Counted from the first letter of the stretch, positions 33,724 to 43,418 are shown. The stretch: DNA of 64,000 bases from Paraburkholderia acidipaludis NBRC 101816 (GCF_000684975.1 NZ_BAXZ01000009.1:242689-306688); one strand, 5' to 3'. Made by a program: numbers and translations. Notes: generated from the sequence alone by a model not told the origin.

Positions 33724-34923
33724 ATGAGCAGCAATCGCGGTGTCGTATATGTGGGGCAGGGCAAGGTGGAAGTGCGGCCGATCGACTATCCGAAGATGGT
33801 CGATCCGCGCGGCCGGCCTATCGGCCACGGCGTGATCCTGAAGGTGGTGTCGACCAACATCTGCGGCTCGGATCAGCACATGGTGCGCGGGCGCACGACC
33901 GCCGAGGTCGGGCTCGTGCTGGGCCACGAGATCACGGGCGAAGTGATCGAAGTGGGGCGCGACGTGGAAACGCTGAGTGTCGGCGACCTGGTTTCGGTGC
34001 CGTTCAATGTCGCCTGCGGCCGCTGCCCGACGTGCAAGGAGCAGCATACGGGGGTGTGCCTGAACGTCAATCCCGCGCGCGCGGGCGGCGCATACGGCTA
34101 CGTCGACATGGGCGGCTGGATAGGCGGGCAGGCGGAGTACGTGATGGTGCCGTACGCCGATTTCAATCTGCTGAAGTTTCCCGACCGTGACCGCGCGATG
34201 GAAAAGATCCGCGATCTCACGTGTCTTTCCGACATTTTGCCTACGGGCTATCACGGCGCCGTGATGGCGGGCGTGAAGCCCGGCGCCACGGTCTATATTG
34301 CGGGCGCCGGCCCTGTGGGCATGGCGGCAGCGGCCTCGGCACGCCTGCTCGGCGCTGCCTGCACGATCGTCGGCGACATGAACGCCGAACGGCTGGCGCA
34401 TGCGCGTGCCGTGGGCTTCGAGACCGTCGATCTTTCGCGCGATGCGACGCTCGGCGAGCAGATCGCCGCGATCCTCGGCAAGCCCGAGGTGGATTGCGCG
34501 GTGGACTGCGTGGGCTTCGAGGCGCACGGCCACGGCAGCCACGGCCATCATGAAGAAGCGCCTGCCACCGTGCTCAACTCGCTCATGGACATTACGCGCG
34601 TGGCCGGCGCGATCGGCATTCCGGGCCTGTATGTGACCGACGATCCCGGCTCGGTCGACGCGGCCGCCCGCAAGGGCAGCCTGAGCATCCGCTTCGGGCT
34701 GGGCTGGGCGAAGTCGCACTCGCTGCACACAGGCCAGACGCCGGTGATGAAGTACAACCGCAACCTCATGCAGGCGATCCTGTGGGACCGGCTGCCGATT
34801 GCCGACATCGTCAACGTGACCGTCGTGTCGCTGGACGAGGCGCCGGAAGGCTACCGCAAGTTCGACGGCGGCGCGCCGCGCAAATTCGTCATCGATCCGC
34901 ACGGACTCCTGAAGGCGGCATGA
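33724..34923 (+). CDS. fdhA: Formaldehyde dehydrogenase, glutathione-independent
   Basis: A 399-residue zinc alcohol-dehydrogenase family enzyme, exactly the length of the Pseudomonas enzyme with tightly bound NAD. Catalytic zinc ligands Cys47 (NICGSD) and His68 (GHE), structural-zinc cysteines in VACGRCPTCKEQHTGVC, and the typical KVEVRPIDYP N-terminus are seen. It oxidises formaldehyde to formate and can dismutate aldehydes. Here it removes formaldehyde released by GbcAB, DgcAB and sarcosine oxidase. Start 33724 follows GGAGACGA. Confidence 0.93.
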   Translation: MSSNRGVVYVGQGKVEVRPIDYPKMVDPRGRPIGHGVILKVVSTNICGSDQHMVRGRTTAEVGLVLGHEITGEVIEVGRDVETLSVGDLVSVPFNVACGRCPTCKEQHTGVCLNVNPARAGGAYGYVDMGGWIGGQAEYVMVPYADFNLLKFPDRDRAMEKIRDLTCLSDILPTGYHGAVMAGVKPGATVYIAGAGPVGMAAAASARLLGAACTIVGDMNAERLAHARAVGFETVDLSRDATLGEQIAAILGKPEVDCAVDCVGFEAHGHGSHGHHEEAPATVLNSLMDITRVAGAIGIPGLYVTDDPGSVDAAARKGSLSIRFGLGWAKSHSLHTGQTPVMKYNRNLMQAILWDRLPIADIVNVTVVSLDEAPEGYRKFDGGAPRKFVIDPHGLLKAA

Positions 34924-34947
34924 CGCAGGTCTGAAGCGCGTATGAAG

Positions 34948-34968
34948 CGAGGGGCGTCGCGCCCCTCG
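34948..34968. terminator. Hairpin between convergent fdhA and the GbdR-like gene
   Basis: CGAGGGGCG (34948-34956) and CGCCCCTCG (34960-34968) form a perfect 9-bp stem with a 3-base loop in the short gap between the two convergent genes. No T run. Confidence 0.55.
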
Positions 34969-34978
34969 AACCTCTCGA

Positions 34979-35998
34979 TCAGGAGTGCAATGTAAGGTTG
35001 CTGACAGCAACGGGCTTGACCGCATGCGCCATGGGCGCCACCTGCATGCGCCGCTCCTGCGTGGGAGCGGTGCCGAACGCGTCGCGATAGCTCTTGCTGA
35101 AATGGCAGGCCGATTGAAAGCCGCATGCCATCGTGATGTGCATGATCGACATGTCGGTTTGCAGCAGCAGTTCGCGCGCGCGGCGCAGGCGCAAGGTCAG
35201 GTAGTAGTGCGTCGGGGTCATGCCCAGGTGTTCGCGAAAGAGCCGCTGCAACTGGCGTTGCGACATGTTCGCGAGCCGCGCGAGCTCTTCGCGCGAAAGC
35301 GGCTCCTCGATATTGTTTTCCATCAGCGAGATCACTTCGAACAGCGACTTGTTCGCGGAGCCCAGGCGCGCGACGAGCGGCATGCGCTGCTGGGCGCTCG
35401 TGTCGCGCACGTGCTCGATGATGAACTGCTCGGCGATCTGCGTGACGCGCGCCGTGCCCACGCGCGGCACGATGAGGTGCAGCATCATGTCGAGCGGCGC
35501 GACGCCGCCCGTGCAGGTGACGCGGTCCCGGTCGACGACGAAGAGCTCTTTCAGAAAGCGCGTATCGGGGAACTCCTCCTTCAGCGCCGACATGTTTTCC
35601 CAGTGGATCGCACAGGCATAGCCGGCCAGCAAGCCCGCCTTCGCCAGCGCATAGGTGCCCGTGCAGAGGCTGCCGAGCGGTATGTCGGTGCGCGCGAACT
35701 GGCGCAATGCGGCGAGGTGTGCCGGCTGCGTTTCGCGCTGCACGTTGATGCCGCCGCATACGAACACGATATCGGGCCGCCCCACGCATTCCACGGGGCC
35801 CGTGTCCACCGAAAGCCCGTTGCTCGCGACGACGGGCCCGCCGGTGGGGCTCACGACCGACCAGCGGTAGAGCGTTTCGCCGCTCAGATAGTTGGCCATG
35901 CGCAGCACTTCGATGGCGTTCGTGAACGCGATCATCGTGAAGTTCGGCAACGGCATGAACGCAAAGTGCGCCAACGAGGACGCGCGAGCCGGCGACAT
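34979..35998 (-). CDS. gbdR: GlxA-family AraC regulator, probable glycine betaine regulator GbdR
   Basis: A 339-residue regulator with a DJ-1/PfpI-like sensor domain (FMPLPNFTMIAFTNAIEVLRM, GSLCTGTYALAKAG, TCTGGVAPLDMMLHL) and a C-terminal AraC double helix-turn-helix (LANMSQRQLQRLFREHLGM; MACGFQSACHFSKSYRDAFG). Start 35998 gives the family length. It is divergent from glyA and the whole glycine betaine demethylation unit. GbdR in Pseudomonas senses glycine betaine and dimethylglycine and activates gbc, dgc and transporter genes, so this is its best equivalent. A close paralog is at 54227-55210. Confidence 0.82.
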   Translation of the reverse strand: MSPARASSLAHFAFMPLPNFTMIAFTNAIEVLRMANYLSGETLYRWSVVSPTGGPVVASNGLSVDTGPVECVGRPDIVFVCGGINVQRETQPAHLAALRQFARTDIPLGSLCTGTYALAKAGLLAGYACAIHWENMSALKEEFPDTRFLKELFVVDRDRVTCTGGVAPLDMMLHLIVPRVGTARVTQIAEQFIIEHVRDTSAQQRMPLVARLGSANKSLFEVISLMENNIEEPLSREELARLANMSQRQLQRLFREHLGMTPTHYYLTLRLRRARELLLQTDMSIMHITMACGFQSACHFSKSYRDAFGTAPTQERRMQVAPMAHAVKPVAVSNLTLHS

Positions 35999-36426
35999 GA
36001 TGCGGGAGGTCCTTCTGCTCGATGTGGGGGAGGCAGTACGAGCATGGGCATGCACGACTGCAGTCTCAAATTCTGCGCGTGGGTGCAACAAGCGTGCCAT
36101 ACGGCCAAACCCTGGCTCAACCCAGACGGGCTCGCCGCTCCCGGCCCCTTATGCGGAATTGATGCACTGCGGCCGTGCAACTGCGCACGGTCGTGCGCCG
36201 ATTGCCCGCAAACCGTGCGTAGCCGCGTCCACTTGTCGAAATTGGACGCGCATGGCGGAAATGGAAAAGAACGCGTCTGAATTCGTAAATTGACCGCTGC
36301 GGCGAAAGACAAGAATAGAGCCGTCGGTGAGGTGGTGAAACACGAGGCCAGTCTGGCGAAGCGCGCATCCGGCACAGCCACGGCAGCACTGCTTCCCATT
36401 ACTAACGGACGCCAACGGAACCCCCC
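35999..36426. promoter_or_regulatory. Divergent promoter region gbdR/glyA with an inverted repeat
   Basis: A 428-bp gap without a credible gene. It contains CGCGTCCA (36224-36231) and TGGACGCG (36243-36250), a perfect 8-bp inverted repeat around CTTGTCGAAAT, about 180 bp before glyA. The segment CCACTTGTCGAAATTG inside it resembles elements before sdaA and the ABC operon. It is a reasonable activator site; no strong sigma-70 promoter was recognised. Confidence 0.4.
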
Positions 36427-37701
36427 ATGTCGAACGCCAATCCCTTCTTCGCGCAGTCCCTTGCCGAGCGCGACGGCGCGGTGCGCCACTCCCTCCTCAA
36501 GGAGCTGGAACGTCAGCAATCCCAGGTAGAGATGATCGCTTCGGAAAACATCGTGTCGCGCGCGGTGCTGGAGGCGCAGGGCAGCGTGCTGACGAACAAG
36601 TATGCTGAGGGCTATCCGGGCAAGCGTTACTACGGCGGCTGCGAATTCGCCGACGAGATCGAGGCGCTCGCGCTCTCGCGCATCAAGCAGTTGTTCGGCG
36701 CGGGGTTCGCCAACGTGCAGCCGCATTCGGGTGCGCAGGCCAACGGCGCCGTGATGCTGGCGCTCGCGAAGCCGGGCGACACGGTGCTCGGCATGTCGCT
36801 CGACGCGGGCGGACACCTCACGCACGGCGCGAAGGCCGCGCTCTCGGGCAAATGGTTCAACGCCGTGCAGTACGGCGTGGACCGCGAAACGCAGCGCATC
36901 GACTACGAGCAGGTGGAGCGCCTCGCGCACGACCACAAGCCGTCGCTCATCATCGCGGGCTTCTCGGCCTATCCGCGCGAGCTGGACTTCGCGCGCTTTC
37001 GCGCCATCGCAGACAGCGTGGGCGCGCGGCTTATGGTCGACATGGCGCATATCGCGGGCGTGATCGCGGCCGGCCGCCACGCGAATCCGGTTGCGCACGC
37101 ACACGTCGTCACCTCGACCACGCACAAGACGCTGCGCGGCCCACGCGGCGGCTTCGTGCTGACCAACGACGAAGAAATCGCGAAGAAGATCAACTCGGCG
37201 GTGTTCCCCGGCCTGCAGGGCGGCCCGCTCATGCACGTGATTGCCGGCAAGGCCGTGGCGTTCGGCGAGGCGCTGCAGGACAGCTTCAAGACCTATATCG
37301 ATGCCGTGCTCGCCAATGCGAAAGCGCTGGGCGAGGTGCTGACGGCAGGCGGCGTGGATCTCGTGACGGGCGGCACCGACAATCATCTGCTGCTTGTCGA
37401 CCTGCGCCCGAAGGGGCTCAAGGGCAATCAGGTCGAGCAGGCGCTCGAGCGCGCGGGCATCACCTGCAACAAGAACGGCATTCCGTTCGACCCCGAGAAG
37501 CCGACCGTGACTTCCGGCATACGCCTCGGCACGCCGGCGGGTACGACGCGCGGCTTCGGCGTGACGGAGTTCCGCGAGATCGGCCGCCTGATTCTGGAGG
37601 TGTTCGAAGCGTTGCGCGCGCAACCGGAAGGCGACGCGGCGACCGAACAGCGCGTGCGCCGCGAGATCTTCGCGCTCTGCGAGCGTTTCCCGATCTACTG
37701 A
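36427..37701 (+). CDS. glyA: Serine hydroxymethyltransferase
   Basis: A 424-residue PLP enzyme that joins glycine with the methylene group of 5,10-methylene-THF to give serine. The PLP lysine is in STTHKTLRGPRGG, and the N-terminal QVEMIASENIVS and YAEGYPGKRYYGG signatures are intact. It is the first gene of the glycine betaine unit and likely a dedicated copy that uses the glycine and C1 units produced by demethylation. Start 36427 is close to an atypical C-rich ribosome site, so translation may be modest. Confidence 0.95.
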   Translation: MSNANPFFAQSLAERDGAVRHSLLKELERQQSQVEMIASENIVSRAVLEAQGSVLTNKYAEGYPGKRYYGGCEFADEIEALALSRIKQLFGAGFANVQPHSGAQANGAVMLALAKPGDTVLGMSLDAGGHLTHGAKAALSGKWFNAVQYGVDRETQRIDYEQVERLAHDHKPSLIIAGFSAYPRELDFARFRAIADSVGARLMVDMAHIAGVIAAGRHANPVAHAHVVTSTTHKTLRGPRGGFVLTNDEEIAKKINSAVFPGLQGGPLMHVIAGKAVAFGEALQDSFKTYIDAVLANAKALGEVLTAGGVDLVTGGTDNHLLLVDLRPKGLKGNQVEQALERAGITCNKNGIPFDPEKPTVTSGIRLGTPAGTTRGFGVTEFREIGRLILEVFEALRAQPEGDAATEQRVRREIFALCERFPIY

Positions 37702-37752
37702 TCGCGCGTCGAAACCGCGCGAACGACAACACGAATGAAGACGGAGTCAAGC

Positions 37753-38724
37753 ATGAGCAACCTGCATGAGAGCAGTATCGTTATCGACGGCCTGAACATC
37801 TCCAAGTTCGAACGGCCCGTGTTCGAAGACATGAGAAAGGGCGGGGTGACCGCGGCGAACTGCACGGTTTCCGTGTGGGAGAGCTTCGCGAAGACGGTGG
37901 ACAACATCGCCGCGATGAAGCAGATGATTCGCGACAATAGCGAATTGATCACGCTTGTTCGCACTACCGATGACATCGCCCGCGCGAAGCGGGAAAACCG
38001 CACGGGCATCATTCTCGGCTTCCAGAACGCCCACGCGTTCGAGGACAACCTGGGCTATATCGAAGCGTTCGCCGACATGGGCGTGCGCGTCGTGCAGCTC
38101 TGCTACAACACGCAGAACCTCGTCGGAACCGGCTGCTACGAGCGCGACGGCGGCCTCTCGGACTTCGGCCGCGAAGTAATCACCGAAATGAACCGCGTGG
38201 GCATCATGGTCGATCTCTCGCATGTGGGCGGCAACACGTCGTCGGAAGCCATCGCGTTTTCGAAGAAGCCGGTGTGCTACTCGCATTGCCTGCCCTCGGG
38301 GCTCAAGGAGCACCCGCGCAACAAGACCGACGCGCAGTTGAAGGAGATCGCCGACGCCGGCGGCTTCGTGGGCGTGACCATGTTCGCGCCGTTCCTCAAG
38401 CGCGGCATCGACGCCACGGTGGAGGACTATATCGAGGCCATCGGTTATGTCGTCGATCTGATCGGCGAAGATTCGGTGGGCATCGGCACGGACTTCACCC
38501 AGGGCTACAGCGTCGACTTCTTCGACTGGCTCACGCACGACAAGGGCCGCTATCGCCGCCTCACGAATTTCGGCAAGGTCGTGAACCCGGAAGGCATTCG
38601 CACGATCGGCGAGTTTCCGAATCTCACGCGCGCGATGGAGCGCGCCGGCTGGAGCGAGACCCGCATCCGCAAGATCATGGGCGAGAACTGGGTGCGCGTG
38701 TTCCGCGACGTGTGGGGCTCCTGA
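37753..38724 (+). CDS. Membrane dipeptidase family (M19) protein of betaine operons
   Basis: A 323-residue metal-dependent amidohydrolase of the renal dipeptidase (M19) family. It has segments for a binuclear zinc site (IVIDGLN near the N-terminus, HVGGNTSSEAIAFSKKP, YSHCLPSGL, GIGTDFTQG). Start 37753 follows GGAG. A protein of this family is found with dgcA, dgcB and gbcA in Pseudomonas and Burkholderia, but its substrate is unknown; hydrolysis of a betaine-related amide or dipeptide is only an inference. No signal peptide is visible, so it is likely cytoplasmic. Confidence 0.85.
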   Translation: MSNLHESSIVIDGLNISKFERPVFEDMRKGGVTAANCTVSVWESFAKTVDNIAAMKQMIRDNSELITLVRTTDDIARAKRENRTGIILGFQNAHAFEDNLGYIEAFADMGVRVVQLCYNTQNLVGTGCYERDGGLSDFGREVITEMNRVGIMVDLSHVGGNTSSEAIAFSKKPVCYSHCLPSGLKEHPRNKTDAQLKEIADAGGFVGVTMFAPFLKRGIDATVEDYIEAIGYVVDLIGEDSVGIGTDFTQGYSVDFFDWLTHDKGRYRRLTNFGKVVNPEGIRTIGEFPNLTRAMERAGWSETRIRKIMGENWVRVFRDVWGS

Positions 38725-38821
38725 AGTTCGGCCGTTTATTAGCTTAACGTATGAAAACAAGGTGCTGCCGGCGTTCACCGCAACGCCGGGGCAGGCATCG
38801 CTCACCCTACGGAGTCCCCGC

Positions 38822-39358
38822 ATGCAACCGCAACTGCCCATCGACGTCGATGCCGAAACCGGCGTCTGGAAGACCGACGCCCTGCCGATGCTCTACGTGC
38901 CGCGGCATTTCTTCACGAACAACCATACGGCCGTTGAAGAGGCGCTCGGGCGCGAAGCCTATGCCGAGATTCTTTATCAGGCCGGCTACAAGTCCGCGTA
39001 CCACTGGTGCGAGAAGGAAGCGAAGCAGCACGGCCTGACCGGCATGGCCGTGTTCGAGCATTACCTGAAGCGCCTCTCGCAGCGCGGCTGGGGCCTTTTC
39101 CGGATCGTCGAGGCGGATCCGGCCGCGGCGCGCGCCACGATCGAACTGCAGCACTCGTCATTCGTGCTCGCGCAGCCCGGCAAGGAAGGCAAGCTCTGCT
39201 ACATGTTTGCCGGCTGGTTCGCGGGCGCGATGGACTGGGTGAACGATACGGCGCCCGGGGGCGCGAGCGCCGCGCCGCGCGCGCAGTCGCGCGAAGTGCA
39301 GTGCGCGGCCGAGCACCACGCGTGCTGCCTGTTCGAAGTCTCGCCGATCGCGCACTGA
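38822..39358 (+). CDS. DUF5943 protein, V4R-like, conserved in glycine betaine operons
   Basis: A 178-residue protein with the compact 4-vinyl-reductase-like fold (ILYQAGYKSAYHWCEKEAKQ, ELQHSSFVLAQ, GWFAGAMDWV) and four or more cysteines toward the C-terminus including the CAAEHHACCLFEV segment, which could bind metal or a small molecule. Genes of this family accompany dgcAB in Pseudomonas and Burkholderia. V4R domains often bind hydrophobic or small ligands; the role here is unknown. It sits 97 bp after the dipeptidase and 49 bp before dgcA. Confidence 0.75.
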   Translation: MQPQLPIDVDAETGVWKTDALPMLYVPRHFFTNNHTAVEEALGREAYAEILYQAGYKSAYHWCEKEAKQHGLTGMAVFEHYLKRLSQRGWGLFRIVEADPAAARATIELQHSSFVLAQPGKEGKLCYMFAGWFAGAMDWVNDTAPGGASAAPRAQSREVQCAAEHHACCLFEVSPIAH

Positions 39359-39407
39359 GGCGGACGAGCCGTTTTTCCAACCGTATTTCGCGCAAGAGGC
39401 GCCCGCG

Positions 39408-41471
39408 ATGCGTTATCCCAATCTGTTCAAGCCCATGACGCTGAATCAGCTGACGCTGCGTAACCGCATTGTCAGCACCGCGCATGCCGAGGTCTACGCC
39501 GAGCCGGGCGGGCTGCCCGGCGACCGCTATATCCGCTACTACGAGGAAAAGGCGAAGGGCGGCGTGGGTCTCGCGGTTTGCGGCGGCTCGAGCCCGGTGT
39601 CGATCGACAGCCCGCAAGGCTGGTGGAAGTCGGTCAATCTCGCGACCGACAAGGTGATCGATCCGCTCGCGCGCCTTGCCGAAGCCATGCATCGTCACGG
39701 CGCGAAGATCATGATCCAGGCAACGCATATGGGCCGCCGCACGGCATTCCACGGCGAACACTGGCCGCATCTGGTGTCGCCCTCGGGCGTGCGCGAACCC
39801 GTGCACCGCGGCAACGCGAAGATCATCGAGGTCGAGGAGATTCGCCGCATCATCGGCGACTTCGCGGCCGCGGCGAAGCGCGTGAAGGATGCCGGCATGG
39901 ACGGCATCGAGATTTCCGCCGCGCACCAGCATTTGATCGATCAGTTCTGGAGCCCCCGCACGAATCATCGCACCGACGAATGGGGCGGCAGCCTGCAAAA
40001 CCGGCTGCGCTTCGGCGTGGAGGTGCTCAACGCCGTGCGCGAAGCCGTGGGCCGCGACTTCTGCGTCGGCCTGCGCATGTGCGGCGACGAGTTCCACGAA
40101 GACGGGCTCGATCACGAGCAGTTGAAGGAGATCGCCCACGCCATGGCGGAGACGGGCCTGATCGATTACGTCGGCGTGATCGGCTCGGGTGCGGATACGC
40201 ACAACACGCTGGCGAACTGCATGCCGCCGATGGCGCTGCCGCCCGAGCCGTTCGTGCATCTCGCCGCCGGCATCAAGTCGGTGGTCAAGCTGCCGGTCAT
40301 GCACGCGCAGAGCATTCGCGACGCGGGCCAGGCCGAGCGCCTGCTCGCGAGCGGCATGATCGACCTCGTGGGCATGACGCGCGCGCAGATCGCCGACCCG
40401 CACATGGTCATCAAGATCCGTGACGGCCGCGAGGACGAGATCAAGCAGTGCGTGGGCGCGAACTACTGCATCGACCGCCAGTACAACGGCCTCGATGTGC
40501 TGTGCGTGCAGAACGCCGCTACCTCGCGCGAGGCGACGATGCCGCACGTGATCGAGAAGTCGCGCGGCCCGCGCCGCAAAGTGGTCGTGGTGGGCGCGGG
40601 GCCGGCGGGGCTCGAGGCGGCGCGCGTGGCGCGCTCGCGCGGCCACGACGTCGTGCTGTTCGAGAAGGCGGATGCGGTGGGCGGCCAGGTCCTGCTGGCG
40701 GCCAGGGCGCCGCAGCGCGAGCAGATGGCGGGCATCGTGCGCTGGTTCGACATGGAAACGAAGCGCCTGGGCGTGGACCGGCGCCTTGGCGTGGAGGCCG
40801 ACGAGAAGGCGATTCTCGCCGAGAACCCCGACATTGTCGTGCTCGCCACGGGCGGCCGCAGCTTTACGCAGCAGGTGCCGGACTGGGGCGTGGAAGCGGG
40901 GCTCGCGGTGAGTTCGTGGGACATTCTCTCGGGCCGTGTCGAGCCGGGGCAGAACGTGCTGGTCTACGACGGCGTGAGCACGCACGCGGGCGCCGGCGTG
41001 GCGGATTTCATTTCGAGCCGCGGCTCCAGGGTGGAGATCGTGACACCGGACGTCAAGGTGGCCGACGACGTAGGCGGCACGACCTTCCCCATCTTCTATC
41101 GCCGGCTCTATGCGCAGGGCGTGATTCATACGCCTAACTACTGGCTCGACCGGGTCTATGAAGAGGGCGGCAAGAAGATTGCGGTGCTGCGCAACGAATA
41201 TACGGAGGAACAGGAAGAGCGCGCCGTCGATCAGGTCGTGATCGAGAACGGCGTGACGCCGAACGACGCGCTGTACTGGGCGCTGAAGCCGGAGTCGGTG
41301 AACCGCGGGCAGGTGGACGTGCAGCGGCTCTTCGCGGCCGAGCCGCAGCCGTGGCTTGCCGAAACGCTTGGCAACGGCCGGTTCCTGCTGTTCCGCGTGG
41401 GCGACTGCATCTCCATGCACAACATTCACGGCGCCATCTACGACGCGCTGCGTCTTTGCAAGGACTTCTGA
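39408..41471 (+). CDS. dgcA: Dimethylglycine demethylase subunit DgcA
   Basis: A 687-residue member of the trimethylamine dehydrogenase/old yellow enzyme family: an N-terminal FMN TIM barrel (NLFKPMTLNQLTLRNRIVS), a Fe-S region around 348-366 and C-terminal FAD/NAD-type Rossmann domains (VVVGAGPAGLEAARVA). It removes a methyl group from dimethylglycine to give sarcosine and formaldehyde, passing electrons to DgcB and the ETF. In the cluster motif, the cysteines are Cys348, Cys354 and Cys366, while the position equal to the second TMADH ligand is Ala351. Stop and dgcB start are two bases apart. Confidence 0.92.
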   Translation: MRYPNLFKPMTLNQLTLRNRIVSTAHAEVYAEPGGLPGDRYIRYYEEKAKGGVGLAVCGGSSPVSIDSPQGWWKSVNLATDKVIDPLARLAEAMHRHGAKIMIQATHMGRRTAFHGEHWPHLVSPSGVREPVHRGNAKIIEVEEIRRIIGDFAAAAKRVKDAGMDGIEISAAHQHLIDQFWSPRTNHRTDEWGGSLQNRLRFGVEVLNAVREAVGRDFCVGLRMCGDEFHEDGLDHEQLKEIAHAMAETGLIDYVGVIGSGADTHNTLANCMPPMALPPEPFVHLAAGIKSVVKLPVMHAQSIRDAGQAERLLASGMIDLVGMTRAQIADPHMVIKIRDGREDEIKQCVGANYCIDRQYNGLDVLCVQNAATSREATMPHVIEKSRGPRRKVVVVGAGPAGLEAARVARSRGHDVVLFEKADAVGGQVLLAARAPQREQMAGIVRWFDMETKRLGVDRRLGVEADEKAILAENPDIVVLATGGRSFTQQVPDWGVEAGLAVSSWDILSGRVEPGQNVLVYDGVSTHAGAGVADFISSRGSRVEIVTPDVKVADDVGGTTFPIFYRRLYAQGVIHTPNYWLDRVYEEGGKKIAVLRNEYTEEQEERAVDQVVIENGVTPNDALYWALKPESVNRGQVDVQRLFAAEPQPWLAETLGNGRFLLFRVGDCISMHNIHGAIYDALRLCKDF

Positions 41472-41473
41472 CG

Positions 41474-43414
41474 ATGAACCCGGCCCTTCTCATTACCGCA
41501 TTGCTTTGGGCATCGGTGGCCGGTCTCGCCTTCGCGCTCGCGAAGCGCGCCGCCTACTGGCGGCTCGGCCGGGTGACAGCGGACAGCCGGTTCGGCTGGA
41601 CGAATCTCTTCGCCATCCCCAAGCGGTATTTCGTGGACCTGCATCACGTGGTCGCGCGCGATCCGTACATTGCGAAGACTCACGTTGCCACGGCGGGCGG
41701 GGCAATTGCCGCGTTCGCCCTCGTGTTCGTCAATTACGGGCTGGCGATCTATTCGCCGTGGCTCGAACGGCTGATCTTTCTCGCGGCGCTCGTGATGCTT
41801 TCGGGTACGGTGTTCGTGTGGCGGCGGCGTCACGGCAAAGCGGCCGTGCCGGCGCGTCTATCGCGCGGGCCCTGGGACACGCTGCCGTGGCTGCTCGGTT
41901 CGTTCGCGCTGGGCTTGTTGCTGTATGTCGTGGTGCCGGCCTCGGCCATGTCGGGCGGGCTGGCTGTGTTGTTCGCACTGCTGATTGCAGCCGGTGCGGC
42001 CGCGATGACGCTCGGCGCGGCGCGCGGCGGCCCGATGAAGCATGCGCTCGCCGGTTTGCTGCATCTGGCGTTTCACCCGCGCCAGGCCCGCTTTGCCGAT
42101 CGTTCCGCTACCGGCGGCGATGCAGCGGAACAGCGCGAAGCTGCCGTGCCGCCCACCGCGCTCAAGCCCGTCGATCTGGAGCAGAACGAATACGGCGTAG
42201 GCAAGCCCGTCGAATTCCGCTGGAACCAGCTCCTGAGCTTCGACGCCTGCGTGCAGTGCGGCAAGTGCGAAGCCGCGTGCCCGGCGTTCGCCGCCGGTCA
42301 GCCGCTGAATCCGAAGAAGCTGATTCAGGACCTCGTGACCGGCATGGTGGGCGGCACGGACAGCGCCTATAGCGGCAGCCCCACGCCGGGTATCGAGCTG
42401 GGCCGGCATGGCGGCAAGCCGCAACTGCCGATCGTCTCCAGCCTGATCGAGGCGCAGACGCTCTGGTCCTGCACGACGTGCCGCGCCTGCGTGCACGAAT
42501 GCCCCATGCTGATCGAGCATGTGGATGCGATCGTCGACATGCGGCGCAACCAGACGCTGGTGCACGGCAGCGTGCCGGGCAAGGGGCCCGAGGTGCTCGC
42601 GAATCTGCGCGAGACGGGTACGGCGGGCGGCTACGACAAGGCCGCGCGCTACGACTGGGCCGTCGATCTCGACGCGCCCGTCGCGCAGCCCGGCCGGGCC
42701 GTGGACGTCCTGCTCGTGGCCGGCGAAGGCGCCTTCGACATGCGCTACCAGCGCACGCTGCGCGCGCTCGTGAAGGTGCTCAACAAGGCGGGCGTGAACT
42801 ACGCGGTGCTGGGCGGCAACGAGACGGATACGGGCGACGTGGCGCGCCGCCTCGGCGACGAAGCGACGTTCCAGCAGATGGCGAAGCAGCTTGTCGGCAC
42901 GCTGTCGGGCTTGCGCTTCGCGCGCATCGTCACCGCCGATCCGCACGTCATGCATAGCCTGCGCAACGAGTACCGCGCGCTGGGCGCACGCTTCGAAGTG
43001 CTGCATCACACCACGTTCCTTGCGGAACTCGTGGCGAGCGGCAAGCTCGCGCCCGGCGTGCTCGACGCGTGGCGCGACCGCACGCTCACGTATCACGACC
43101 CGTGTTACCTCGGCCGCTACAACGGCGAAACGGAAGCGCCGCGCAAGCTGTTGCGGACCATCGGCATCAAGGTCGTCGAAATGGAGCGGCACGGGCTTCG
43201 GGGCCGCTGCTGCGGCGGTGGAGGCGGCGCGCCGCTGACCGACATTCCCGGCAAGCAGCGCATTCCCGACATCCGCATGGCCGACGCGCGCGCGGTGGGC
43301 GCGGACACGGTCGCGGTGGGCTGTCCCAACTGCACGGCCATGCTCGAAGGGGTGGTGGGGCCGCGCCCCGAAGTGCTCGACGTGGCCGAACTCGTCGCCG
43401 CGGCGCTGGAGTGA
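41474..43414 (+). CDS. dgcB: Dimethylglycine demethylase electron-transfer subunit DgcB
   Basis: A 646-residue membrane-bound Fe-S protein. About five hydrophobic helices occupy the first 200 residues, two [4Fe-4S] motifs follow (CVQCGKCEAACP and CTTCRACVHECP), and two CCG-type domains end the protein (GRCCGGGGG). This is the architecture of HdrD/GlpC-like quinone-linked reductases. It takes electrons from DgcA and/or the adjacent ETF and hands them to the quinone pool. Start 41474 lies directly after the dgcA stop. Confidence 0.92.
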   Translation: MNPALLITALLWASVAGLAFALAKRAAYWRLGRVTADSRFGWTNLFAIPKRYFVDLHHVVARDPYIAKTHVATAGGAIAAFALVFVNYGLAIYSPWLERLIFLAALVMLSGTVFVWRRRHGKAAVPARLSRGPWDTLPWLLGSFALGLLLYVVVPASAMSGGLAVLFALLIAAGAAAMTLGAARGGPMKHALAGLLHLAFHPRQARFADRSATGGDAAEQREAAVPPTALKPVDLEQNEYGVGKPVEFRWNQLLSFDACVQCGKCEAACPAFAAGQPLNPKKLIQDLVTGMVGGTDSAYSGSPTPGIELGRHGGKPQLPIVSSLIEAQTLWSCTTCRACVHECPMLIEHVDAIVDMRRNQTLVHGSVPGKGPEVLANLRETGTAGGYDKAARYDWAVDLDAPVAQPGRAVDVLLVAGEGAFDMRYQRTLRALVKVLNKAGVNYAVLGGNETDTGDVARRLGDEATFQQMAKQLVGTLSGLRFARIVTADPHVMHSLRNEYRALGARFEVLHHTTFLAELVASGKLAPGVLDAWRDRTLTYHDPCYLGRYNGETEAPRKLLRTIGIKVVEMERHGLRGRCCGGGGGAPLTDIPGKQRIPDIRMADARAVGADTVAVGCPNCTAMLEGVVGPRPEVLDVAELVAAALE

Positions 43415-43418
43415 AACG

